From NCBI GenBank assembly GCA_025991245.1, contig BQMJ01000002.1:124001-188000 (forward strand): a DNA stretch of 64,000 bases. Reading direction: 5' to 3'. Under the pieces are notes generated by a model, which saw only the letters and a list, made by a program, of their open reading frames with translations, was not told where the DNA came from and ran no database searches. The position numbers and the translations under genes were made by a program. Shown here in pieces: positions 11,386 to 22,247 of this stretch. The stretch is from Galdieria partita. Taxonomy: Eukaryota; Rhodophyta; Bangiophyceae; Galdieriales; Galdieriaceae. Every line of letters begins with the position of its first letter. Position 1 is the stretch's first letter.

Positions 11386-12406
11386 ATGAACGGTGCTCTT
11401 CAAAACAGCCACGAACAAGAACTATATTCAACTTTCCAGAAAAACGTTATTGAGCTATTCGAGCATCACTTAGCGACAGGGTCTGCTTATGCCCCAGCGG
11501 CTACTTCAGTTCTAACAGAGGTAATAAAGTCCTCCGAAGAAGAGACGGTTATGGGTTTGGAAGTACAGTTGAAACAAGCTACGGACGCAATACTCAAAGT
11601 TGCTCCCATCGCAGCTTTCGTTTCTCTTAAAGCTTCCACTGAGCTTTTCCTCCGCTTTGTGATTCGCACTTCTCTTGAGTCTTCTGATTTTGAAGAGTGT
11701 AAGCGAAGGCTAATCAAGAGGGGTGAGTATTTTAGAGGGCTTACAGAAGCGTCAAGAGACAAGATTGCAGAAGTTGGAGAACGTTTTATTCAAGACGGCT
11801 CCGTAATATTGACTCATGGCAACTCACGGGTTGTTGCGGCAGTTTTTGAAAGAGCGGCAAAGACGAAAAGATTTCGCGTCTACGTCACGGAAGGCCGTCC
11901 AGATGGCAGCGGCTATTCCTTTGCAGAACGGCTTTTATCAGCAGGTGTTTCGGTGACGATCATATTGGATTCGTGTGTAGGTAAGTCTGTCTGTTATCAA
12001 GAGAATAAACTTTCATTTTATTGGAAAAGGTTTCATTATGGATCAAGTCGACTTGGTTCTAGTAGGAGCAGAAGGAGTAGCGGAAAATGGAGGTATTATA
12101 AATCGAGTAGGCTCACTACAAGTTGCAATAGTTGCAAGTTCTTATAACAAACCGGTGTTCGTGGCAGTTGAGTCGTACAAATTTTCCAGGATTTATCCGT
12201 TGCGACAGCACGATTTGCCACTTCCATCGAAGTATCGGGAGCCCTGGTATCCTTTGCTACCTGAGGTTAAGATATCGAAAGATGTCCAGTTTGAAAATCC
12301 TGCAAGTGATTTCACTCCACCGTCCTTAATATCTTTGCTTTTCACAGATTTGGGAGTTTTAACCCCAGCAGCTGTCAGTGATGAGTTAATTCGACTATAC
12401 CAGTAG
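11386..12406 (+). CDS. EIF2B1: Translation initiation factor eIF-2B subunit alpha
   Basis: Two exons (11386-11980 and 12030-12406) with a 49-nt intron (GTAAGT...AAAAG) join in phase to give 323 residues, close to the usual 300-310. Family marks include SVILTHGNSRVVAAVF, VYVTEGRPDGSGYSFAERL, DLVLVGAEGVAENGGIINRVG across and after the join, and the C-terminal TDLGVLTPAAVSDELIRLY. This regulatory subunit of the decameric guanine-nucleotide exchange factor senses phosphorylated eIF2. The alpha assignment, rather than beta, delta or a methylthioribose-1-phosphate isomerase, rests on overall length and the N-terminal helical segment. The gene runs in the same direction as the following PGDH gene. 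Confidence 0.93.
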
Positions 12407-12723
12407 TTGTACGAAGACCACTATTTACTACTGTTATTTCAGTTTTCAAGGGATTGTGAAGTTCTTTTTTTGACGAATGTTTTAAAGTTCCGAACATGAT
12501 AAACGATAAGTTTTTTCTGCTTTCTGAAGATGGATACAGTTTCTCAAGTTTGAATAAATTTTTTGGTGAGTAAAGAATCGCAAATAATTTTGAAATGCGT
12601 TCCAACACAATCTCTGCGATTCGCTCACACAATTCCACGCAATCTCATTTTATTTGTAGCAATGTGGTAATAAAACGCTTCAAAACGACACCTCCGAGGA
12701 AAGCAGAAAGTTTTTAACAGAGA
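12407..12723. other. Intergenic, about 317 bp
   Basis: A tandem same-strand gap between eIF2B-alpha and PGDH. An AATAAA-like site (12553-12558) could serve the upstream gene. The leftward 87-codon frame here overlaps the end of eIF2B-alpha and shows no family features. Confidence 0.45.
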
Positions 12724-14660
12724 ATGGTAGTACAAGCAGAAACAGTAAACAATCAAAACGCAGGCAGAGTCTCGTTGGACCGTATCCTCGTTACTGAAAA
12801 GCTATCGGAAGAAGGTATAAAGACCTTAAGGAAAAGCTTTGAGGTGCACTTGAAGTACGACTTGTCCCCCGAAGAACTTTTGCAAATAATCGGGGAGTAC
12901 GAAGCACTTATTGTTCGTTCTGGTACAAAGGTAAGAAGTATTGAAACGTTCAGATTCACTCACAGCGTGAAGGTAAATAAAGAATTACTGTCTGCAGGCA
13001 AGCGGTTGAAAGTAGTTGGTCGAGCAGGAGTTGGGGTCGACAACATTGACCTAAAGACAGCAACAGAGAGAGGTATTTTGGTTGTTAACGCACCAACTGG
13101 AAACTGTGTTGCAGCAGCTGAGCATACCATTGCCCACATTTGTGCACTTTCACGGTTAGTAACCTGAAGTTGTTCCGTTGTCCGAGACTAAGTTCCCTCA
13201 GATATATTACTCAGGCAGACGCGAGCATCAAGCAAGGAAAGTGGGAGAGAAACACTCTCGTTGGCTCGTCATTGGAAGGAAAGACGTTAGGAGTGGTTGG
13301 TCTTGGCCGCATAGGAAGAGAAGTAGCCCGAAGGGCAAAAGGACTTGGAATGAAAGTTATTGCTCACGATCCTTATACCTCTGAAGAGACCGCAAGAAGT
13401 CTTGGTATAAAGCTTGAGCCATTGTCTGTTGTTGTTTCGAAAGGTGACTTTGTGACCTTGCACGTCCCTCTGATCGATAGTACAAAGAATCTGTTAAGCC
13501 GTGATCTTATATCAAAGATGAAACCAGGTGCTCGAGTTCTGAATATTGCTAGAGGAGGCCTGATAGACGAAGAGGCGTTACTTGAAGCCTTGGAAGAAGG
13601 AAGACTAGCTGGTGCTGGGCTCGATTGTTTCGTTACAGAGCCTCCCTCAAAGGCTCCAGAAAGTGCTTCAAACAGCTTGGCGAAGCATCCCAAAGTTTTA
13701 GCCACTCCGCATCTGGGAGCTTCTACCGTAGAGGTAGTTATATTTGATAAGACTTTACTGTCAGTGTTTATTGTGTCTGTAGGCTCAATTAGATGTTTCT
13801 TTAGAAATTGCAGAAGCTGTTTCTGCTGCGTTGCACGGGGAACTTGTTCCTACTATGGTCAATGCTCCTGTAGTGTCATCTGAAGCTTTGTCACACCTTA
13901 AACCCAGAGCTTTATTGGCGGAGCGTTTAGGTTGTCTTTTTGTCTCAATTTTTGTTGTTGTTAATGACTCGGCTGTAGGTCGATTAGCGTATTCTTTTGC
14001 AAATGGCAATGTCTCGGGGGAAGTGACCATACGTTTTTCATCAAGTGGCAGTGAGGGCGAAAATCGTCTAATTCGCGCTGGTTTGATTAAGGGTCTTATG
14101 GAGCCTGGTTGTGATCATGTTATCAACATTGTAAATGCTGATAACATAAGCAAGGCACATGGTCTACAGTTCACTGAAGTAAATCGCTTTTCGGACAGGG
14201 ATGAGGTAATTTTTTTATCTGTGCCTTTGTTAATATAATGTTGCTTTGATTTCTAGGATGCAATCATACTTGAGATGAAGGGCTCACCCTCTATCGAAGG
14301 ACGTGTTATTGGTACAAAGCCTCATGTGACACGTATTGGAGATTTTGAGCTAGATCTTCTCTTGGAAGGACTTGTACTTGCTTATTATCAAACGGATATG
14401 CCTGGCCAAATTGGCAAAGTGAGTTTTGCAAGTTTCTTGTGTTTTGTTCATCAGAGTTTGCATAGGTTGGTTCCATTCTTGGCCAAGCAAACGTGAATAT
14501 ATCATTTATGACACTTGGCAGACATTTGCCATCAAAGAAGGCAATGGTATTACTAGGTCTGGACAATGAACCGGACTCGGCTACCTTGGAAAGAATAAGA
14601 GTTCAATTACAGCTTGAAAGAAAACCGGTACTATTAGACTTAGATGGACATCATGACTGA
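12724..14660 (+). CDS. PGDH: D-3-phosphoglycerate dehydrogenase (serine biosynthesis)
   Basis: Seven exons: 12724-12930, 12973-13154, 13202-13733, 13783-13930, 13979-14205, 14257-14418 and 14466-14660. They sum to 1653 nt, exactly 550 codons plus stop. Introns are 42, 47, 49, 48, 51 and 47 nt. In order there are the substrate-side IVRSGTKV, VGRAGVGVDNIDL, the NAD-binding loop VVGLGRIGREVARRA, the catalytic NIARGGLIDEEAL and TPHLGAST, the intervening domain, and a C-terminal ACT domain (VGSILGQANVNISFMTLGR). It oxidises 3-phosphoglycerate in the phosphorylated serine pathway. The length and two regulatory domains make it the plant/bacterial long form. The 42-nt and one 48-nt intron (12931-12972, 13931-13978) are multiples of three without an in-frame stop, so a naive gene call would translate through them. 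No clear transit peptide is visible. Confidence 0.95.
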
Positions 14661-14777
14661 CAACATATTTTGTTTAGCTGACTATTCTTTTAAACGTATT
14701 TGCTCGTTTGAAAATTTCTGCTATACTAATAACTTTTATTTCATCCCAGAGAAGAACACATTTAAAAACACATATAG

Positions 14778-15465
14778 TTACTCTTGAAACATGCGTCCTG
14801 GACGTCCCCAATACTCCAGACATTTTATTTTACTCGAACCAAAGTCGGATCCATTGGAAAAGACACCAACACCTTCCTCGGGTCCACAAGTTGGACGTCC
14901 TTGTCTTGGCTTCCTTTTATCTTCCTCCAGACGACGTAAACTTTCCCTACGTTCGGAAGCCAAATCTCGTTGCAACCTCCCGAAGGCTTCTGAAGACTCG
15001 GGAGTAACCATTACTTCCTCACGGAAACTAGTAGATATAGGACGTTCCCAAGCACCAGTTGTTGCAAGCTAAGAAATTGCTTAGTTTCACTCAAGCTGGT
15101 TCAGAAAGAAACTTGTTTACCTCTCCTGACCATGCTTTCTGTAAAGGAATGGCAAAGTTTCGTTTCTCGTAGTTCTCAGAAGATTGGAAAGTTAGTTTCC
15201 GAATATCTGGCTCGTCGAAGGAAGAAATGCTGCAGGCAATGCGAAGGTTCTCAAAGGTCTTCACCTAATCAGAACGTTTTCAATTTACCGTGAATTGTCT
15301 TGTGAAGCATACCTGGGTTTTGTATGTAACTTGCCTAACATTAATGTGCGTTTGTTTCCGAACTGAGAGGCTAGTCAAGGATACAAAGGCCATGTCCAAA
15401 ATGGAGATATTCACGAATCCTGTACAATCTCCTGTTTCATCCACGATAGCCATTGGTTCATCCAT
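14778..15465 (-). CDS. Unknown three-exon protein, 195 aa
   Basis: I do not recognise this protein. Three exons (15465-15313, 15264-15121, 15068-14778) join in phase 0 at both junctions through introns of 48 nt (GTATGC...GATTAG) and 52 nt (GTAAAC...CTTAG, branch-like AAACTAAG), giving 195 residues. The ATG at 15465 has an in-frame stop 36 nt upstream, which supports it as the start. The middle is predicted soluble, with LATTGAWERPISTSF, followed by a charged helix (FGRLQRDLASERRESLRRLE). The end carries CGPEEGVGVF and CLEYWGRPGRMF. Clean splicing in a consistent frame argues that it is real. It lies tail-to-tail with PGDH, 117 bp apart. Confidence 0.6.
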
Positions 15466-15889
15466 TCCAATCAGAATTGATATAGTACTGTTAGGGTTGT
15501 TTCATAGACACTTTAATCCCTTAGAGAAACGCTTATTTTCTTTAAGTTTACATGATGAGAGGATGCAAGTGTTAAAATTGTCCAGAGCCCTTATCTAAAA
15601 TGATTAATATTGGTGTAATAAAGTCGTCCATTATTATTTGTAGCTCACAAGACAAAGGAGATATAATTATAGTGTGAAATTTTTACACTATCCTAATTTG
15701 CCAGTCACTACAGAATTCACTTATGCTCTAAAGACATTGAGATTCCTCAGTATCAATAGTCTCCACTCTTCCTGAGCAATTACTGTTCAATATTTCATTT
15801 TGCACCATAAAAGTATCGATCATTCATTTCCATTCCCTGCTAAACTGCAAATCTTAAAGTTTGTACAAAGACAGCTTGTTTCTTTTCAA
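15466..15889. other. Intergenic, about 424 bp
   Basis: Both neighbours are leftward. It holds the 3' region of the kinase gene and the promoter of the three-exon unknown. No further gene is seen. Confidence 0.45.
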
Positions 15890-18800
15890 TCATTCTGTAG
15901 TCAAATGTGACTTGGCAAAACGCTCTCGCAACACTTGCATATTCATAGCTTCTAAATTATCCAAATCACGAAAAGCAAAGTCAGTCTGCGTTTCAGAAAC
16001 AAATGAATTCATATATGAAGAACGCTCCTTTGAAATTAATGACTGTAAAACAGCAGAGCTTTGACTAGATGGTCTTCGTGATGGTTCCATCAAACCCCCC
16101 GTCTGATCAGCTGAATGAAACGAACAGAAAGACTTGGGAGGAACAAAGTAGCTTGTATCATCTTCGGAATAACACTGCGGTTTAAAACAAGATTCTCTTT
16201 CAAGAATACTTTCCCAAATTATATCGGAAAAAACTGGGTGTTCTTTAACCTCCACTGAACCTTTGGCTCCAAGGCGGCGAAGAGGGTCAGAATCCAACAA
16301 TCTTTCTATGAAATCTTTCATCACATCGGTTATGGGAAGCTCAGGCCACATCAAACGGTGGTTTAAAATATTCGCAAAAATTTTTGAAGGAGTATCGTCG
16401 TGAAAAGGAGGATAGCCAACCAAAAGTTCATAGCCAACTACTCCTAGGCACCACCAATCCACAGTAAAACTATGACCAGCACCAAGCAAAATTTCAGGAG
16501 CAAGATAATCTGGTGTGCCTACTGGATGTGCGGTCTTTCGAATATCCCTCTCGCCTGAAAAGCTCTTCTGGAGCTTTTCCGAAACAGAGCTAACATTGGA
16601 GAATGCATTCTGTATCCCTATATTACTGCTTCCTTCTAAAAGTCCCAACCTGGACAATCCAAAGTCTGTCAGCTTTAAATGACCTTCCTTTGTAATAAGC
16701 ATGTTGTCAGGTTTCAAATCTCTGTGAATAACCCCCACACTATGAAGTTCTTCCAAAGCCAAAACTGTTTCGGCAAGATACTGCTTAACTACATGTTCCT
16801 CAAGATATCCTACATTCCGTAAAAGTGAATAAAAGTCTCCTCCAGGAACATATTCCATGACAATAAAGAACTTATCACTGGTTTCAAAAGACCAAAAGAA
16901 CTTGACAACAAATGAAGTATGCACGCCTGCTAGAATATCCCGTTCTGCTAAAACTTGGTTCACAAGATTCTTTCGTATCATTTCTGACTTGCTGATTGCC
17001 TTCAAAGCATAAATATCACCAGTTTTCTTTTTCTTCACTAAGTATACTCTTCCAAAGGCACCTCTCGATATTGGTTTTAGAATATTAAAGTCGTTAATGG
17101 AGGGAACGATAACAGGACTCGGAGAGTCTCCTGTAGACCTCTCACACAGACGACAATGGTTTGATCCCTCATTGCAATGACTTTCTGCAACTTCCGAACA
17201 AATGGCCTTATCCGAACTGGTTGAACCTTTTGACGAGAGTTTTTTCAGCAAGTTTACATACATACTTTCTTCAACCTTCCCAATTTTCTTTGGTAATATA
17301 TCTTCACGAGAATCTTCACTACAGGTATCCGTCAAGTTACTCATTGCGCAAGAACCACATTCTGAACTATCTACAGAACAATTATCTTGTACTACATCTA
17401 ACTCAAGCTCAATATGTGCTTCTTTCGCACGAAGCCTCAATTCAAGAGCTTCTTGTACTGCATTCAAAATTTCTTCAAGCACATTTCTCATATCATCAGC
17501 GAAACTTTCTAGAGACGTTTTCAGCGACGCGTTCAAGCTCAATCCTCTTTCAATAATACAACTGTCTCGGTCTAGCAAGATATTATCAAAACAGGGAAAG
17601 AAAAGTCGGTACATGCTTTTGTAAACTTCCAACATTTCGCTTCCGCGAGCCTCGGTATGTGTTTCAGATACAGCTACAGTTCTCTCTAAAGTACTATATG
17701 ACGCTTCAAGGCCAGTTAAAAGAATACACACTGATGAGAGATATGCTAGAAATTTGAAAAGTACCTCTCTTTCAATTTGAGTATATGAGACAATGTTTTG
17801 CTCTAATTTCTCATTAAGGGAACTTAGAAGCTGCCTTAGTTTCTTATTAAGCTCGTCATATTTCATCCAAAATCTGGCTTCCTTCGCACAACAAATCGTA
17901 TGCTGCTCAAAAACATCCAATGAAAAATATCGTTCACAAATCCTACACAGTTCAAGTTCCTCGCCTGTTCTTTTTTCAACTGATAATGATCTATTTTCTC
18001 CTTCTTCTGATTCCGACTGATATGCACAAGGTTTCTCTTCAAGTACATCTTCTAAAATGGCAATATCTTCCCGAAAATTCGATCTTGACCGTGAAACTGA
18101 GCCACTATCCAGATATTGCAGCTTGTTAGATACTGAAAGTTCGCAAGCAGGCATTGAGTCCGCAACCAACTCGGTCATATACTCTTCAACTTCCGACAGT
18201 TCAAATTCGACCTCTTCTATAACTCGCGAAATCTTCGATAATATAAATAACAGTTTAATGACAGGTGATATATTGAAGTGATTCTGTGACCACTGAAGCT
18301 TTGCAGTTTCGCGACGCAAACGTTCCAAGCAAAATATCCTTTCCTTAAAGAAACGTGCGAGAGTTATCAAGTCAACAGAAACCACACGGAAATTTCTTAT
18401 GGATGAGGAAATTTGAATGAGAGTTGAATAGATTCGACATTCTGTTTCGTTGTGTTCGTTGAGTGTGCTTCGAGTTGACTCGCAAATTTTCTCAAATGTA
18501 CCAAGGTCCAAGTCTACTTGCTTCTTAATAGTGGCAAGCAAACGTCTGTAATCTGACCTTGAGGAGTTATTCCAGTTAAAGAGACTACTAGAAGCAACAG
18601 GAAGTATCTGACTTGCGGAGCGCGTTAACCCAGAAGCAAGTTGGCCACGAGAAGAATAATGTTGGCGTCCAAACCTCCCAGAAGAAGTTTCAGAAAGAGA
18701 CAAGTCGTGTTTTTTAGCAAGAGACATGTCCTGATTGCTAGAGCTTCTTTTTAAGTTAGAGAACTCACAGTTATACGTAAAGGTCGGACAGTCTTCTTCG

Positions 18801-18925
18801 CCCTGTAACTCGAGGGCGACGAGAGAACCAAGGTTCAAAGAAACCATGTTTTCCAAACTTCGTGACTTCAAGATTCCCATCTGTTCTTTCTCTTCCTTCT
18901 TCAGCATGATATGAGTATCGGTCAT
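15890..18925 (-). CDS. AGC-family protein kinase of the IRE/IREH1 type
   Basis: An intronless frame of 1011 residues. The kinase domain is at about residues 610-905: glycine loop ISRGAFGRVYLV, VIHRDLKPDNML (about 731), TDFGLSR with a long insert before the activation segment, and GTPDYLAPEILLG. This NDR/MAST-like AGC arrangement with a split activation region is found in plant IRE/IREH1 and fungal Rim15-type kinases. A small Cys/His element, CRICERYF then QHTICC (about 322-342), sits upstream as in plant IRE kinases. The C-terminal tail has a hydrophobic-motif-like aromatic stretch. Plant relatives act in root-hair tip growth, and Rim15 acts in nutrient-controlled quiescence. The role here is not deducible. 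The long N-terminal part is Ser-rich and otherwise featureless. Confidence 0.9.
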   Translation of the reverse strand: MTDTHIMLKKEEKEQMGILKSRSLENMVSLNLGSLVALELQGEEDCPTFTYNCEFSNLKRSSSNQDMSLAKKHDLSLSETSSGRFGRQHYSSRGQLASGLTRSASQILPVASSSLFNWNNSSRSDYRRLLATIKKQVDLDLGTFEKICESTRSTLNEHNETECRIYSTLIQISSSIRNFRVVSVDLITLARFFKERIFCLERLRRETAKLQWSQNHFNISPVIKLLFILSKISRVIEEVEFELSEVEEYMTELVADSMPACELSVSNKLQYLDSGSVSRSRSNFREDIAILEDVLEEKPCAYQSESEEGENRSLSVEKRTGEELELCRICERYFSLDVFEQHTICCAKEARFWMKYDELNKKLRQLLSSLNEKLEQNIVSYTQIEREVLFKFLAYLSSVCILLTGLEASYSTLERTVAVSETHTEARGSEMLEVYKSMYRLFFPCFDNILLDRDSCIIERGLSLNASLKTSLESFADDMRNVLEEILNAVQEALELRLRAKEAHIELELDVVQDNCSVDSSECGSCAMSNLTDTCSEDSREDILPKKIGKVEESMYVNLLKKLSSKGSTSSDKAICSEVAESHCNEGSNHCRLCERSTGDSPSPVIVPSINDFNILKPISRGAFGRVYLVKKKKTGDIYALKAISKSEMIRKNLVNQVLAERDILAGVHTSFVVKFFWSFETSDKFFIVMEYVPGGDFYSLLRNVGYLEEHVVKQYLAETVLALEELHSVGVIHRDLKPDNMLITKEGHLKLTDFGLSRLGLLEGSSNIGIQNAFSNVSSVSEKLQKSFSGERDIRKTAHPVGTPDYLAPEILLGAGHSFTVDWWCLGVVGYELLVGYPPFHDDTPSKIFANILNHRLMWPELPITDVMKDFIERLLDSDPLRRLGAKGSVEVKEHPVFSDIIWESILERESCFKPQCYSEDDTSYFVPPKSFCSFHSADQTGGLMEPSRRPSSQSSAVLQSLISKERSSYMNSFVSETQTDFAFRDLDNLEAMNMQVLRERFAKSHLTTE

Positions 18926-19274
18926 TCTGCTGCAAGAATAAAAGGTAGCAACTTCAACCCAACACTAGCTACGCATCTCGAAAGAATCGATGAAATTTTG
19001 ATTCTGGCCGAATTCTTTTCTTCTCGTTGGTACTCCCGAAACTCATGATTCTGAATACTGAAACTTAAGTTTTTGTATTGTCCACATTTATTATACAGTT
19101 TTCTAAAATAACTTGAAAACAATCAAATGAACAAACTGAAAAATGATGAAGCTCCAAGGTCTCTTAACTATGTTTAAAGTAACGATACCACTGAAATGTA
19201 GCAAGGCTTGGTTATGAAAATCAAAACGATAAGAAAACGAATACGCTATCTTTCGAGTTAACAGAAAAATAACC
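18926..19274. other. Intergenic, about 350 bp; leader of the kinase gene
   Basis: A 66-codon leftward open frame (19122-18922) overlaps the kinase ATG by the ATGA arrangement. It could be an upstream ORF, but it has no recognisable features and may be chance. Confidence 0.35.
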
Positions 19275-20004
19275 TTACGAAATATTCAATAAAATAAATA
19301 GAATTCCCATAGCTATGGACAAGAACGTGAATAGAACCTTCACTGGTGGTCTATAAGTATTTGTTAGAAAACATCTGCTACCATATTCATTAATAGTATT
19401 ACGACTCGATGACGCTTCTTCTTGAATTTTAAAGGGGGACAAGGAAAAGTTGCATTGTCTGCAGTAAAAATTCCGAGAAGCCCGAGCTAGACGTCTTTGA
19501 ACCTCAGGGTCACAATTGAGAGCTCCCACCCCTTCTGCCTATTTCTGAGTTAGCAACATAACTTGGAAGAATGTGTCAGCATACCTTGCAAGGAAACATG
19601 GAACAGAGACCCAAGAGAATTGATCGAATACCCCAAGAAGGTTGCCAAGTTTCCTCGTGAAAGGAGCTAACACTCAGACAAATACGCTGTCCTGTTTCAA
19701 AACGTCCATTCGGTGTCAAAATAATTATGTCTGGAGGCTTAAAAAATGGAGCCTATTAGCAAAAGTCACAGAACTTCTCCAAAAAACTAACCCTGAGTGG
19801 ATATTCTGGAGGCAATAATATCTTTCCATGATAAAAACCTCCCTCGAAAGGAGTTCCTTCAGGCCCTTTCAAAGTGAAATGCCATTCAAAGAGGTCGTCC
19901 TCTAAAGGGTACGCTCTGAACCAACTGCCCGGTTCCGACTGTTCTGTTTCAAGTTGGCGATACTCGTTGAGAAGTCGTTTTACACCAACGCCATTGCATT
20001 CCAT
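19275..20004 (-). CDS. Tail-anchored ubiquitin-conjugating enzyme E2, UBE2J/UBC6 type
   Basis: Three exons (20004-19792, 19737-19585, 19538-19275) with introns of 54 and 46 nt give 209 residues. The E2 fold shows FEWHFTLKGPEGTPFEGG, the proline-rich PPEYPLR joined to PPDIIILTPNGRF, and the active cysteine in GQRICLSVSSFHEETWQPSWG, the hallmark of the J family instead of HPN. It ends in a single hydrophobic segment (KVLFTFLSIAMGILFILLNI), a tail anchor to the ER membrane, consistent with ER-associated degradation. The ATG at 20004 is chosen because the upstream extension of the frame overlaps the divergent MOB4 gene and is not family-like. Starts of the two genes are 23 bp apart. Confidence 0.92.
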
Positions 20005-20027
20005 TTGGCGCCCAATTAGAAGAGTCG

Positions 20028-20648
20028 ATGTTTGCTGACGAGAAGTTTCGTTATCCAGGCAGTTCAGTTGTTGACTTTGATTGTTGTTTGCCTTTATCCA
20101 CCACATTTTCTAAAACTCTCGAACTCCAAAGTGCCTTACAAAAGTATAAAGGAATAGAATTGGAGGAATATGTACGAAAACAAGTTTTGAGATTTGTGGT
20201 TCAGTTAAACGTCCTCGCCTGCTATCTCGGAGAAGTTTGCTCTTATAGTTCTTGTCCACAAATGACTGCAACCAAAGATGTTTTGTACTTATGCGCGGCT
20301 CATGAAGTAGCGCAGGAGTGTTGTGCAATTGACTACATTTCTCACTGTTTGGATGGTGCTACAAGCCTATTGACTTCGGAAGACGTCGTTTCACATAGCA
20401 ACTCCGGGAAAGCCCAAGATGTTAACTTACAGCCATTTCGTGTTATTATGCGTCGTCTTTATCGCCTGTTTGCTCACGCATATTTCCATCACATAGATAC
20501 TTTTAAAAGGTTTGAACTTCAGACAGAGTTATTTCAACACTTTTGTACTTTTGCAAGTGCATTCAACTTGATATCCCCATCGGATATGTTGGTTCCTGTG
20601 GACTTTGCAAGTGTAAAAGGTAGTTTAGTGGAAGGTGGACAAGTGTAG
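20028..20648 (+). CDS. MOB4: MOB kinase activator-like protein, phocein/MOB4 type
   Basis: A single 206-residue exon. It carries the phocein pattern CPQMTATKDVLYLCAAH, then ECCAIDYISHCLDGATSLL, and later RRLYRLFAHAYFHHIDTF. These hold the Cys/His zinc ligands and match phocein better than the MOB1 group, which would have CPEMSAG and a different central segment. The end FNLISPSDMLVPV also fits. MOB4 is a core subunit of STRIPAK phosphatase-kinase complexes. The gene is head-to-head with the UBE2J-type E2 gene. Confidence 0.92.
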   Translation: MFADEKFRYPGSSVVDFDCCLPLSTTFSKTLELQSALQKYKGIELEEYVRKQVLRFVVQLNVLACYLGEVCSYSSCPQMTATKDVLYLCAAHEVAQECCAIDYISHCLDGATSLLTSEDVVSHSNSGKAQDVNLQPFRVIMRRLYRLFAHAYFHHIDTFKRFELQTELFQHFCTFASAFNLISPSDMLVPVDFASVKGSLVEGGQV

Positions 20649-20893
20649 CAAATTTATGAATGCGCAAAACTGGTGGTTTGTTTATTTGCATTTATTTAAT
20701 GTTCAGCAAGTCACATGATATATCTAATACATTCAAAACATTGAAAATGAGTGTTTATAATATATTGAGCGTTATTCGCTTCTTGTTTTAAATTTTTCCG
20801 GCAACTTGCAATAAGCGATGTTCAATAGTTTTAAATCAATTTCTTCCGTACTTCCATGAATTGCTCGATTGTTGTTAATTGCATTATTTGCAC

Positions 20894-22045
20894 ATGTCAA
20901 AGAAGCGATGTAGATCACTTGACAAAAAGGGTTATTTTGGGTTTACTTCAAGAGAATTTTTTCCTACACTTTGTAGGTATAAGCTATTGCTAATTCTTTT
21001 TCTGCTTTGTTGTTTTTGTTATATACGAACATATCAAACGAAGAAGTGGGATAGGCCTAAAAGTAGCCACAACAAGATTTCGTATTCGTTTCTCTTTGTC
21101 GCGTTGATATCTAGATCATCTGAATATAGCGTGAGAAGTGCTATTCGAAATTCGTGGTTACAGGAAAAGGACAGTCAGATACAGCATAAATTCTTTTTAG
21201 GAGGAGAGAACTTGTCTCCGTTGGAACTTGAGGAGTTGAGAAGAGAGGATAGAGAATACCATGACATAGTTGTTCTTCATATGGAAGATAGTAAGTACGC
21301 GCTACCATGATTTGTCAAATTCTTACCTTGTCCTGTCTTATAAGCATACTTGAACCTAACCTTGAAAACGATTCTGGCCTTCGAGTGGATATCCAAAAAC
21401 ATTAATGCCTCTTTCGTTCTCAAGTCTGATACGGATGTATACATCAAGTTGGATAGACTTGTAGAAACTTTGAATGAAGGAACAAGAGAAAATCTTTATA
21501 TGGGAACTCTTGTACAGTTTGGATCCTCGAAACCGTTAAATTACGGTGCCTGGAAAAACCACCGTTGGTATACTTCACCCGAAGATTATCCTTTTCATTT
21601 TTGGCCACCCTACGTTTTCGGCTTTGCGTATGTTGTAACTATGGACCTCGTACATGTTATTGCACAATGTCGTCCACAAAATTTGTCTTGTTCAAGCAAT
21701 GGAAGCTATCGATCATGTACAAGCAAAGAGTGTCCATTTCAGCTGGTGAAGTTTGAAGACGTAACTGTGGGTGGCATTGTATTTTTTCATTCGAACAAAG
21801 ATTTACCACATTCTATTCTGAACTGTAGCGAGAGTATCTGTCTAATTGCTGGAAGGAAGCTAACTACTGCAGTCGATAATCAAGAGTTCATCAATGAACC
21901 CTATTACTACGGGAAACGAAAGTGCACTGAATCGTTTTTAGCTATTCATCGAATCAAGCCCGAGAAAATGCTGTCTTATCATTTGAATATATCTGCAAAG
22001 CAAACTGCGATTATGTGCGATAAAGATTTCATCCGATATTTCTAG
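20894..22045 (+). CDS. GT31 (beta-1,3-galactosyltransferase-like) Golgi glycosyltransferase
   Basis: Two exons (20894-21290 and 21345-22045) with a 54-nt intron join in phase to 365 residues. The ATG at 20894 is used, as the frame upstream has only a TTG. A type II signal anchor (YKLLLILFLLCCFCYI) lies near residue 35. Family motifs follow: AIRNSW, DIVVLHMEDTYLNLTLKT across the junction, the metal-binding LKSDTDVYIKL, GFAYVVTMDLV and the acidic FEDVTVGG. These are the conserved blocks of family GT31, which transfers Gal, GlcNAc or related sugars in beta-1,3 linkage. The acceptor is unknown. Several potential N-glycosylation sites and paired cysteines lie in the lumenal part. Confidence 0.9.
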
Positions 22046-22247
22046 AGCTGTCTCATTTCATTCTGCAAAGTTACTTTAGGTCTTTTATGAAACCATATCA
22101 GTGTTTCCTTTGGTTTCTTGTAGAGACTCTGAGTACAAGTTTCCTCTTCAGTTCAAGAAGGAAGTCTTCCAAAGGCTTGCTACGTGGACTAAAAGAAAAA
22201 CTGTACCAAGTATCAGACTGTAAACTATTTGGTAACAACATACAAAC

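Noticed and set aside
12375-12638. 87-codon minus-strand ORF after eIF2B-alpha
   Set aside because: Overlaps the conserved end of eIF2B-alpha and has no recognisable domain.
14791-15072. 93-codon plus-strand ORF
   Set aside because: The opposite strand gives a phase-consistent three-exon gene, so this frame is a shadow.
18922-19122. 66-codon minus-strand ORF overlapping the kinase start codon
   Set aside because: No family-like features; it may be an upstream ORF but could equally be chance in the leader.
20005-20106. N-terminal extension of the UBE2J-type E2 frame
   Set aside because: It would overlap the MOB4 coding region and is absent from the E2 family; the ATG at 20004 fits better.
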